From Epithemia pelagica (Eukaryota; Bacillariophyta; Bacillariophyceae; Surirellales; Surirellaceae), in the NCBI GenBank assembly GCA_946965045.2, contig OX337236.1, forward strand, positions 2,170,001 to 2,234,000: a DNA stretch of 64,000 bases, given 5' to 3'. Position numbers and translations under genes: made by a program. The notes beneath the pieces were generated by a model. That model saw nothing but the letters and a program-made list of their open reading frames with translations, had not been told where the DNA came from and ran no database searches. This document shows positions 11,023 through 20,133 of this stretch, one piece after another (position 1 is the first letter of the stretch; every line of letters starts with the position of its first letter).

Positions 11023-11406
11023 AGAGTGATCCCGAGTTGTTGATGCCCTCATTCTACATCCGAAACTAAAGTTCCACTTCAGCTCATCCAGCCATCTCGA
11101 CACAAGTAACTAAGAGAACGCGTTTCTCAGCGAGAACGATAACACAAACTATGATAGAGTATTTATTCTGTTACCATGTTTTCTCTCGATGATTTTGCAT
11201 TGGTTATGAGAGAGCATTCGGCATGGATCTAAATTCGCTGCAAGTGTAGTTAAGTGAAAGTGCGCGTGAAGTAGGCGGCAATCGACCATGGCCGTAGATG
11301 GAAGAAACCTGATTTGACACTGTCACATTGTCAAGTCCCCTCAAAAAGTCCAAGATCATAACAACATGTCACTGTTTTTTTTTCAGTCTGCAACGTTTGC
11401 AATACT
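11023..11406. other. Intergenic, tail-to-tail spacer
   Basis: Spacer between the convergent VTC1 and hydrolase genes. It probably holds the two 3' UTRs. No gene, repeat or RNA was recognised. Confidence 0.5.
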
Positions 11407-12627
11407 TCAAATCTCGCCTTGAGTATCTTCACTGGAGCTGTCGGTGGTGTTTGACTGATTGATCACTGTGCTTTCTGCGTCAATCACAGCGACAGATTCT
11501 CCCAATTTAGGTGGAGTGTATCGTTCTTGCACCTTTTCCATCCAAGGAATCATGAGAGAATGAACCAAGTCAGGACGATCGTCATGAGGACAGTGACCGG
11601 TTTCTGGCAACACCTCGAGATGAAAGTCGTGATGGTAATCCACCAATTCGATACCTCGTTGATGGGGAACCCATGGATCGTCTTCTCCCCACAAGGCCAA
11701 AATGGGGCATTTGACATCGGGCAAGATGGATTCTGGTGTTGGACCAGGATCACCACCAAAGACTTTGAGGAAGACGTTGGAGGCCCCTTCGTCATCCGAC
11801 GGTCCGAGTAAAATTTCCAACAATTCTTCATCCACATTGTCCTTGTTTTTGTACACACCTTGCTCACTTAAAATACTCTTGACATTTTGGGCCGTTTTGA
11901 AGTTGTTAAAAAACTTGTTTCCCCATTCGCCCTTCAATACATAATTTTGAACAAAGTACAGAATGGGCCGGGCCAACCATGGAACATCCTCATAGCGGAA
12001 GCCCGACATGCCTCCTGCCGTGTTGAGCAATACGACACCCTGCACTTGATGAGGCAAGGCTCGGGCCAATCCCAAACTACAGAGACCACCGACCGAATTT
12101 CCCGCCACGATCCAGGAAATGTCATCGACCGGTACATGCTTGTGATAGCGCTCATTCATGGCATGGACAAAGTCATGAAGCAAGTCCACAAACAAATCAA
12201 TGGAATAATCCACATCGGCCTTTTCCGATGCTCCAAATCCAATCAAATCAATCGCATAAACACGATATCCAGCGCCTTGAAGAACGGGGAAATTTTGTCG
12301 AAAATGATTCACATTGGCACCAAAGCCATGGACCAACAAGAGAGGTTGAGGCACCTCGTCCCGGTCTTGAACAAGTTCAGGTCCTTCCACACGATAATTG
12401 ATTCTGTAAGTTTGATTCTTGTACTCCCATTCGTAGCATCTGTACGATCGTTGAATGCGTGCTAGTTTGGGTTGTTCTTCCTCCAGCACAGTGGTGGACA
12501 ATTCACTCATTCCAAGGGGCAAAGCTGTTCGTCGTTCCACAAAAGGCATTCTCGCAAAAGGAGTAAAGCTCGTCGATGCCGAGAGCATCAGACTCAGCAA
12601 TACGGCTGAGATAGTCCCTGTCATCAT
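11407..12627 (-). CDS. Plastid-targeted alpha/beta hydrolase, pheophytinase-like
   Basis: A 406-aa serine hydrolase. The N-terminus is a signal peptide (MMTGTISAVLLSLMLSASTS) followed by FTPFARM, which fits the diatom bipartite plastid-targeting pattern with Phe after the cleavage site. The hydrolase fold follows: oxyanion-hole region LLLVHGFGANVNHFRQNFP, nucleophile Ser178 in GNSVGG, Asp316 or 317 in WGEDDPWVP, and His345 in ETGHCPHDDRP. This is a complete catalytic triad in canonical order. The arrangement and the DLIGFGASEK and ETGHCPHDD segments are most like plant pheophytinase and its chloroplast paralogues, which cleave ester bonds of chlorophyll derivatives. The exact substrate cannot be told from sequence. 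No introns are needed. The C-terminal 30 residues are Ser/Thr/Glu-rich and probably disordered. Confidence 0.85.
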   Translation of the reverse strand: MMTGTISAVLLSLMLSASTSFTPFARMPFVERRTALPLGMSELSTTVLEEEQPKLARIQRSYRCYEWEYKNQTYRINYRVEGPELVQDRDEVPQPLLLVHGFGANVNHFRQNFPVLQGAGYRVYAIDLIGFGASEKADVDYSIDLFVDLLHDFVHAMNERYHKHVPVDDISWIVAGNSVGGLCSLGLARALPHQVQGVVLLNTAGGMSGFRYEDVPWLARPILYFVQNYVLKGEWGNKFFNNFKTAQNVKSILSEQGVYKNKDNVDEELLEILLGPSDDEGASNVFLKVFGGDPGPTPESILPDVKCPILALWGEDDPWVPHQRGIELVDYHHDFHLEVLPETGHCPHDDRPDLVHSLMIPWMEKVQERYTPPKLGESVAVIDAESTVINQSNTTDSSSEDTQGEI

Positions 12628-12979
12628 TGTCCTTCCACTAAATCTGTTTGCTCCTTCTTCCTCGAAGGACCTCTCTCTATTGAAAGGACGGACCTTTCGT
12701 TTATTTTATGGCATTGAAGAAGATGATGAATTATTTGGTCCCAGCTGTTGATTGTTGATAGTTGATATGATGGACACGTCGATATACTCACGAATCGCAC
12801 ACATCCAATCACATGTCTTCTTCCAAAGCGAAGCCACGTCACCTTCACGTTCATGAATCGTGAAAGCTCACGACTGAACTACTGAAAAATGCGCCAGATC
12901 TCGCTCTCTACTCTACTAGAGAGAGGTAGGAGGTAGTAGGAGTACTCCTAGCTCTCTAGAGTGATGTGACAAAACAAGC
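12628..12979. other. Intergenic region upstream of the hydrolase
   Basis: Holds the promoter of the leftward hydrolase gene and a CTAGAG/CTCTAG-rich stretch (about 12905-12960) immediately before the mariner insertion site. No gene was seen. Confidence 0.4.
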
Positions 12980-12981
12980 TA

Positions 12982-13013
12982 CTCCCTCCTGCTCGAAATT
13001 ATTGCAACAAGTT
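12982..13013 (+). repeat. Left terminal inverted repeat of the mariner-like element
   Basis: Starts CTCCCTCCTGCTCG right after the TA duplication and pairs with 21665-21696; one mismatch (ATTATT versus ATTATC). Confidence 0.92.
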
Positions 13014-13189
13014 TTTTTAGTCATAGTAGTCGCACAAAAAGCTCTTGTAGGCCCTGGTACATTTCTACAGGAGGATGGCCGGCTCATTCGGAGTCGAATT
13101 TTGGAGATGAACATTCACTGTGACACGTGCTAAAAAATCTATCCAGCCCTTCAATCGTCACTCCCCAACGGTACAAGACCTCACTCATC

Positions 13190-13203
13190 CAGGGTATTGA
13201 AGT
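13190..13203 (+). repeat. Left terminal inverted repeat of the hAT element
   Basis: CAGGGTATTGAAGT, perfect inverted match to 19951-19964; the adjacent outside sequence is the target duplication CACTCATC. Confidence 0.93.
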
Positions 13204-13229
13204 TAGAAATACTCTACTCAATTATAACT

Positions 13230-13640
13230 TTGAACTTTAAGTCGTCTATTTTATACGTCATAACTTAACTCCATCGTAATAGTCAATCATTCAGTACATC
13301 AAATTAATTACCAACTATAAGTCTTTGAATACATATATCTAATTTCACTTAAGACTTAAAGCCAATTATGTAACGATGCTAATTTCACTTTGACTTTTAC
13401 TGACTCAGAGGAAACATCCATGACTTAGCACTACGTGACTTAATCACACGTAATCAGTCCATGACTTCACTTCGCTAGACGAAGTCAAGTCACATACTGT
13501 CATGACTTCACTTCATGATCGAAGTCACTACCAACAGCCCCATGACTTAACTTTTTTCTCCAAAATTTGCTTACGAAATTAACTTAATCATGGAAAAAAG
13601 TTTGACTTTAATCACCTACTTAAATCACTGATTTCAATGA
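13230..13640. repeat. Subterminal repeat array of the hAT element
   Basis: The left subterminal 400 bp is dense in GACTT/AAGTC and CATGACTT(C/A)ACTT motifs in both orientations. It includes two small palindromic units around 13460-13535 (ACTTCGCTAGACGAAGT type). Related motifs, sparser, occur inside the right end (about 19660-19950). Clustered short subterminal motifs are known transposase-binding sites in hAT elements such as Ac; the binding role here is inferred. Confidence 0.6.
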
Positions 13641-13770
13641 GTATCTATCAGTTAACAGTGACAAGCGACGTTCACATTCGCCCTTGACCATCTCATACAG
13701 CGAACGGCGACACACTCCCAACTCCCAAGTCACAACACCCTCAACCCTTCATTGCAAATAGCAGCAAGCC

Positions 13771-15690
13771 ATGTTTCTGTCCATTTCCGTGAAACTCTTA
13801 CCTGATCACTTCATCCACCGTATTCCATTGTCACTAGTGGCTCTTATTGAAAAGACAACTAAGAAACAAGAAGACCAAGCAACAGATGGAAGTGCTTCAG
13901 TGGAAGATGTCGTTCAATCTTGGTTGAATGAAAGTGGCACTTCGATTACTGTCACGAAACAACAAACAGCACCCACCTGTCTATGCTCCCCTCCCAAGAC
14001 GTGTATTCTCTGTCAAAACTACAACAACTCTATCGTCAAAGACGAGAAGAACAACTCCATCATCAAAGACAAGATTCTTAAGCTTCTCTGCACCTCTACT
14101 ACTTGGGAAAATTGCTCTCCTCCTGAAATACATCATGACGACACATTACTTCACGTTATACTTCGATACAAGTTGGGAATTGACATAATAAGGGACTCTA
14201 CCTACCAAGATCTCAAACGGTTCGTGTACATCCATCTCACCGGATGCCCAGATGCAAGACAGCTAGTTTGTTGTTGGTTCCTTCGCAATAATGTGAAACT
14301 GGCACTCGATGTACTGGGCCATGATGGCTGCCAACTTCGACCTGAATCAATTCCCATGAAACCAGTTCTGGATATTCTTTCGGCCGAACTTCAAAAACTT
14401 ACGAGCTCAAGCCCTCCTTTGACACGCCTTGTCTCTACCATCACACCCTCTCAAACCTCCCGAACCAAATCCTGCACTCAATCAACAGACACGCCAACAA
14501 TGAAAACTCCAGAGACCACCGGCATTCCTACTCCTACTTGTACTCCTGACCCTTCCACGGAACCCAAAATGCCCCACACTCCAACAATCACGGAACAACA
14601 ACCTGCCCCAATAGTCACACCTGAGTCGCCTTCTCCCCACAGGAAGTCCATGGACTTTCCAAGCCTTTCGAAACAGCGCGTAACAAAACGCCACGCCTCT
14701 GAACAAAAGCCAACAAAACAGAGTACAAATCGGTCACTTCTCCCTTTTACTAAACGAAACACCCGAACATCTGTGTCCAAAAAAGCCAAACTCTTGCTTG
14801 CAGGATCTTCAGCAAAAACCAAAATCAAGTACAATAATGGAGAACGACACATGCCAGGGGACCCAGTAAAGTACTCTCCAATGACGACGTTGAAAAATTT
14901 ACGTTTTATGACCATTGATGAACCGAAGAAAAACCATTTGCTTGCATCCTTCCAAGACCTGTGTGTATTTCATCAAGGTTTGACAACAACGGCTGGGTTC
15001 TCAATGCCCCGAAATACATGGCAGGAATGGATCGACAAATCATGTCACGACGACGACGGCGACAGCATTGTTTACGACCAGGCATTTATGTGCCTAATGG
15101 TCATTCTGATGAGTTCGAGCACTGCAGACTCACAACTTGCGGTTCTTGTCCCACGATTATTCTCCACTGGTTTGGCATCTGCAACAGACGTCATTGAATT
15201 CGCCAAAAGGTACGGTATGGATGTCTTATGCTCCTTATTGACGTGCACTGGGAGATTTTACCAAAATGCAGAACGCATTGTCAATGCAGCTGACCACTTT
15301 GTTTCCCTCCATGGTGGAATCATCCCCCCAAATATCTCTGTTGAGGAACTTGGTACTTTATTCGGAGTTGGCTACAAAACGGCCAACATTGTCATCACAT
15401 ATGCTTTCGATCGCATGGATGGCATCCCTGCAGATATACACGTAATCCATTGGACAGTCCATCTTGGGTGGGTACCACACAATTGCACTGACGGCTACGA
15501 ATGTTCTAAGGCCATTGAAGAATGGTTGCCTAAGAACTATTGGCACAAGGTAAATCCCGTGTTCGGGTCTTTGGGGCAAATGGTCAATACCAAAAAAATT
15601 CCATTCCGTACCCTTCTTGAATCCAAACAGGTGCAACCTCCGGAGGTTGCTCGACTTTGTTTGTCTATCTTTAAGAAATATGGCCACTAA
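13771..15690 (+). CDS. Transposon-borne protein with C-terminal endonuclease III-type (HhH-GPD) DNA glycosylase domain
   Basis: A 639-aa protein encoded inside the hAT element. The last 260 residues or so form an HhH-GPD fold: a helical stretch (QAFMCLMVILMSSSTADSQL), then the hairpin LFGVGYKTANIVITYAF with Lys536, then IPADIHVIHW with Asp555. These correspond to the catalytic Lys120 and Asp138 of E. coli Nth; spacing is 19 against 18 residues. The C-terminal four-Cys iron-sulfur loop of Nth and DEMETER/ROS1 is absent. The N-terminal half has a Cys-rich patch (CLCSPPKTCILC), a possible zinc site, and a Pro/Thr/Ser- and Lys-rich linker (about residues 215-365) suited to nuclear DNA binding. 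The family excises damaged or modified bases, in plants 5-methylcytosine; the substrate here is unknown. A role in the element's life cycle is inferred from its position only. Confidence 0.85.
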   Translation: MFLSISVKLLPDHFIHRIPLSLVALIEKTTKKQEDQATDGSASVEDVVQSWLNESGTSITVTKQQTAPTCLCSPPKTCILCQNYNNSIVKDEKNNSIIKDKILKLLCTSTTWENCSPPEIHHDDTLLHVILRYKLGIDIIRDSTYQDLKRFVYIHLTGCPDARQLVCCWFLRNNVKLALDVLGHDGCQLRPESIPMKPVLDILSAELQKLTSSSPPLTRLVSTITPSQTSRTKSCTQSTDTPTMKTPETTGIPTPTCTPDPSTEPKMPHTPTITEQQPAPIVTPESPSPHRKSMDFPSLSKQRVTKRHASEQKPTKQSTNRSLLPFTKRNTRTSVSKKAKLLLAGSSAKTKIKYNNGERHMPGDPVKYSPMTTLKNLRFMTIDEPKKNHLLASFQDLCVFHQGLTTTAGFSMPRNTWQEWIDKSCHDDDGDSIVYDQAFMCLMVILMSSSTADSQLAVLVPRLFSTGLASATDVIEFAKRYGMDVLCSLLTCTGRFYQNAERIVNAADHFVSLHGGIIPPNISVEELGTLFGVGYKTANIVITYAFDRMDGIPADIHVIHWTVHLGWVPHNCTDGYECSKAIEEWLPKNYWHKVNPVFGSLGQMVNTKKIPFRTLLESKQVQPPEVARLCLSIFKKYGH

Positions 15691-15772
15691 ATACCGTTCA
15701 TTGTTAGTTACTTATCATAATATGTATTTGTTTATCAGTCTTCCCTTTGTTTTTTCCAATTGATATATTTCC

Positions 15773-18700
15773 TTAACTTTTCTTCTGTGCTCCTCGTTGC
15801 TGATTGCCTGATGTAGCGGGTGGAGCTTTTCTTTTCCGACTAGAAGATGTCGTTGTGCTCTTGTTTGTGGTAGTTGATCTTCTACCAGTAACTGACGACA
15901 TGGCCGACATCGAGTCACTTGTTGTATTTACAGTGATCCCAGCAACGTTGGCCGATGTTCCTGTGGCACTACCGTTGTTACTGCTTTGTTCCAGAACAAC
16001 CACAACATCAGTGGGCCCTTGTTTCTCCTTCAAGACAGAAACAAGAAGTTCGTCGTCGTCCACTGTGTCGTCGAGAACCTTTTCACCGAGTCCTCCAGTC
16101 AAATCAACAATCTCCACCGAATCGGCATAGGCAAGATCCTTTTCCCCTACAACTTCTTTGTTGTCAGTAGTATCGTCGAGGAATCCGAAGTTCAACACAT
16201 CCTCTGTCTCCTTCTGCTTCAGGTACGCCTCCAGCTTCTTAATATTATCGAGCATTGCGTCAACTCGGACTCCGTCTGCTGGATGGTGTGCAGGGGAATT
16301 GTCCGTTGCACTCCCAGAGACTACGCCCACACTAGTAGCAGCGGCACCTGTTGCTGTGGTGCTTCTCCCAGTAGGCTCATTGTCGTGAATTTCGATTACA
16401 TCGCGTTCTTTCCAGCTGTCGAGGTGTAATTCCGTGATTACTTGCTGGATTGCCTTGGGACGGTTGATCAATTCTTTCTCTGCTTCTGTGATCTGCGTAC
16501 GCACAGGCCTGGACACACATGTCAGAGACCGCATTTGAAAGTTATGTGGGGACTCCTTCCTCATGAGCCTGTTAGAATCCAACCAAGACGAACAGGAGAA
16601 TACCCTCTCTTGGAAGGCATTCGTAGCTGGCTTACTCAACCATACAATTGCCGTTGGGAAAAGCCGTGGGTAGTTAGTCTTGTTAGCATCCCACCAGGCC
16701 ATGACGTCAAAGTATTTGCCTACAGCAGTGAAGTCTTGCTTTTTGCATCGTACCGCGAACCATTTCTTCTTTGGATCATCCCAGACAGTCAAATCCTCCA
16801 AGTACGCAGAGGTTGGGTACTGGTTGATCAGATCAGTCCATTGAAGACGGACCTTCCTTTCACAAAACCGCTTGTAGTCCGAGTATTCTTCCTTGATAAG
16901 CTTCTCCAGTCTGTTGGCCCGATCAACTTCATTGTTCCCTGTATTACTGTTGTCTCCAGCATCAGCGGTAGTGTCGTCCACAGCAAGATCGATATCATCG
17001 AATATGTCAAAGGACGTCCCAGAAGCATCATCGTCGTCAGCTGTTAACAAGTTGTTCTCTCCATTCCCATTGGTTTCCGAATCATTGCTCGGAGCAGAAT
17101 TGTTGTTGTTTGCCGAAGTCGTCCCTGTTCCTTGATTTGTGGCAGGTTCAGGAGCAGGAGAATAGTATTTTTCAAAGCAATCTTCCATGAAGTTCTTCTC
17201 TATACGTTCAATGTCCGTGTCTTTGAAAAAGCCGATCTTTTTGAACAGGAGAGGACCGGAGGTACAAAGAAGGGGATTCGACAACATTGCTTTTTCAGCG
17301 TCGACGTCCTTGGATTCCATCATGTCATGGCGATACTCTCTCAGGATGCGCAGGATCAAATCTTGGCTTGGAACAAGAAGAAGATCATGAGCACGACGGA
17401 CGCGTTTGCTGTCCAATTTCTTGATTGTCAAACTTGCATCCCAGGTCGATGTTTCCACGTCAAGAATTCGAACTCCTTTCTTCTGCATCTGTTCAATGGC
17501 ATACTTTGACAGGAAAATTTCTACCAGGGAAGCTGAGGCTGCAGATGGGTCGTCTGTTTGAAGTGTCATGGCACAAGACTGGAGGGGCTGAAGGATTCCC
17601 TCGTACTCTGCAAGTTGTTTCCAATCTTCTACGCTTGGGTACTTGGATCTGAATTCATTATCATTTACCAGAGAGGATCGGGCATAATCATCCATAATGA
17701 ACTTATTGCGTAACAAACCGTGAAACATGATCAAACATCCCATCACTCGTGTGCCATTAGGGAGTTGAATCTCGACAATGATGCGACCATTCTGTTTTGC
17801 GAACGATCTCAGGTTTTCAAAACGGGCCCGAGCCTTCTTGCTCATCAACCAAGACGCAAAGAAATGGAATACCTTGTACAGGGCCAGGAATTTTTTGTTC
17901 TCATCAATGACAACACGGCCCCGTTTACGAACGGCCTGTCCGGTGGCATGCTTCAAAATAAGCTCTGCCCGGTGCATGTCGCATTTGCTGCCTTGTTCCA
18001 TCCCTGTAATGTATTTTCCGGCCAATACAGCCGAGTTTGTGTTGTCGTTGATAGACGCACACAAATCGAGTCGGGTGAATCCAACCTGGTTTAGAATTGT
18101 CTCCGTGTGTTCGGCAACCTGTGCAGCAGAGTGGCCTTTGGTCTGTAGTAAGCCAATGGGTATTTTGTAGACGTTGCAATTGCGTGGGTCTGGAAGAATG
18201 AGGGTGACTCCAAGTATGTCCTTCTTGCAGCCCTGCCATACATCGTGGGCAAGGCATGCAAAGCGAATCCTTTTCCCACACCATGACTTGAATGTATCAC
18301 GAATATTGTCGCCAAGGTTGTTCACCACTCGAAGGAAAGAGTTGTAGGAATCAATCCGCATCGATGTCATGGCCCTATTACTGATGGATGCATCAGATGG
18401 GTGTAGAAGATTGGCATTGCTGATTGCAAACAACAAAAGAGACCGGAAGGCGGGCTTTTCCACAGTCCGTGACGGAAAGCCCATGTCGTTGACAAATTCA
18501 TATATTTTCTGTTGAAACTCATTCCTGACTGTAGCACGAGTCACCGTAGTGGACACAAAAGAAGACATTTCTTTTGACCTTGTTTTTCCATGATTGCTTC
18601 TTCACGGGTCTTTTTCTCGACTTCTTCCTTGTGTTTTCGCAAGCGGTGTTGGTTGATGTTGGATGAAGATTCATGATTACCACAGCCAATTACTGCATCA

Positions 18701-19365
18701 GTCAATGGGACATCAGGGTTATCGTAGCAAAGTGGACAGATTGTCATTCGTTTTGCAAGACAAGCGAGAGTCTTGTCCTTTGCATGGATGGGATCATCAC
18801 CTTCCTTCAAAATTTTAAGGCACTTCCGAAGACCAGGTCTGTCAGCAGTGTCGACTGGAGAGTTGTCGTCCCTATATTTCCTGAGTTTGACCCAGTCAAT
18901 ATGGTTCACTAATCCCCAATACGACCCTTTCAGATTCTTGAAAATGGAGGGGGGAGGGGGTCTGAATTGGATGATTTCTTTCTCGGCCTTGAATCGAGCT
19001 CTCGTTGCCTGATTTCGTTCACCATCCGCAGGAGCTTGTTCTTGGTTGTTGTTGGCTCGATTCTCATCCCCATCGTTGTTGTTGGGATTGTTGTTAGAAG
19101 GGTTTGTGTGAGCAGGGTTGGTTGTTTCACTTGATTGATTCGATGAGGTGTTGATGTTGCCTTCAGCTCCATCGGTGGTGTTACCTTCGGCTTGATTTGA
19201 TGGGGTGTTTGCGTTGTCTTCGGTTACATTGGATGCGGTGGTGGTGTTGCCGTCAGTTGGATTCGATGTGGTGTTGGTGTTGCCTTCGGTGGTGGTGTTG
19301 CTGGTTTCTGTCATGGGAGATAAGCTTGCTGTTGTCGATTTCACTTGGAAAATAGCAGGGATCAT
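15773..19365 (-). CDS. hAT transposase with N-terminal BED-type zinc finger
   Basis: Two overlapping frames become one 1,180-aa protein when a 50-nt GT-AG intron (18578-18529) is removed. Exons 19365-18579 and 18528-15773 total exactly 1,181 codons, and the junction reads MEKQ|VRNEFQQKIYEF. Exon 1 has a Thr/Asn-rich repeat tail, then a C2H2-like finger (CPLCYDNPDVPLTDAVIGCG followed by NINQHRLRKH). Exon 2 has an RNase H-like region (CLAHDVWQGCKKDILG; SINDNTNSAVLAG; KCDMHRAELILK), a long acidic Asn/Asp-rich linker, and the hAT C-terminal dimerisation block (WLSKPATNAFQERVFSCSSW). The C-terminal 250 residues are a low-complexity tail ending in basic KRK motifs. ATG 19365 is the first Met of the frame. 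It would cut and paste the surrounding element; no frame damage is seen. Confidence 0.88.
18529..18578 (-). other. 50-nt intron in the hAT transposase gene
   Basis: GTCAAA donor and CTACAG acceptor on the minus strand, with GTGACT as a possible branch site. Removing it joins two frames that otherwise overlap out of register and gives an integral codon count. Confidence 0.7.
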
Positions 19366-19950
19366 TCTAATGCTCAACAGTCAACAGCTCAAAATGAATG
19401 AATGAATGAGCACTGATCAAACGTGAAATTGCTCGATAGAATAATGAGGGGTGATATGTACATGCATAATGCATAGTGCACACATGCACCATGTACCCAG
19501 TAACCAGTGAAGGTGCGTTTTTGTCACTATTGGTGCAGATAGTACTGGGTACTGGGTGATTATAAGTCGGTATCGACCATATAATCAAAAAGTTCGACTT
19601 ATAATCAGTAATCATGGATTATTGTAACTTGGTTTCAGTACTTAAAAGTTGGTAATTGATTACGGAGACTTGACTTTTTATGGAAAGTCGATCGGTTCTT
19701 GCCATGATTTAACTTTGATTTCATTGTGATTAATGAGTTACTGTGTGATTTTGGGTAGAAGATTTATAATCAGAAATGCAGGTATGTGATTTGAATGTGG
19801 TCACGATTTTAAGTCTTCAATCATAAAATAAGGGTATTGATTTGAATACATTTAGAGAAGTTGCGAAATGACAGATAGATTTTGATTTGATTTAGATGAA
19901 AAATCAGAAATTAGTAATTTAAGTGGTAAGTTGAAAGTTAAGGGCGCGTG

Positions 19951-19964
19951 ACTTCAATACCCTG
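19951..19964 (-). repeat. Right terminal inverted repeat of the hAT element
   Basis: Reverse complement of CAGGGTATTGAAGT; followed by the second CACTCATC copy. Confidence 0.93.
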
Positions 19965-20133
19965 CACTCATCTCCCACCACCAACACTGAAAAATCACGA
20001 ATAGCAGGAACAACGACACAACACACACAATGATCCTACTCCTACTAGGGTGACAATCATTGGCCGTGGCCCCTGGTCGCCTCCTGGTTCAGTGGAGGTC
20101 GACCAGGTATTCATTTGACTAGTCTATTAATGT

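Larger units (their letters stand above)
13190..19964 (-). mobile_element. hAT element with transposase and HhH-GPD DNA glycosylase genes
   Basis: A 6,775-bp element. It starts CAGGGTATTGAAGT and ends with the exact reverse complement ACTTCAATACCCTG; CAGGG termini are typical of hAT. It is flanked on both sides by the 8-bp sequence CACTCATC (13182-13189 and 19965-19972), the length of a hAT target duplication, with no mismatch. It lies inside the mariner-like element. It encodes two convergent genes whose stops are about 80 bp apart: a glycosylase-domain protein on the plus strand and a BED-hAT transposase on the minus strand. Perfect termini, target duplication and open frames suggest a young and possibly autonomous insertion. 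Confidence 0.95.

Noticed and set aside
18555-18590. Programmed -1 frameshift in the hAT transposase
   Set aside because: The run GGAAAAAC lacks a proper slippery heptamer, whereas a GT-AG intron in exact phase explains the frame change better.
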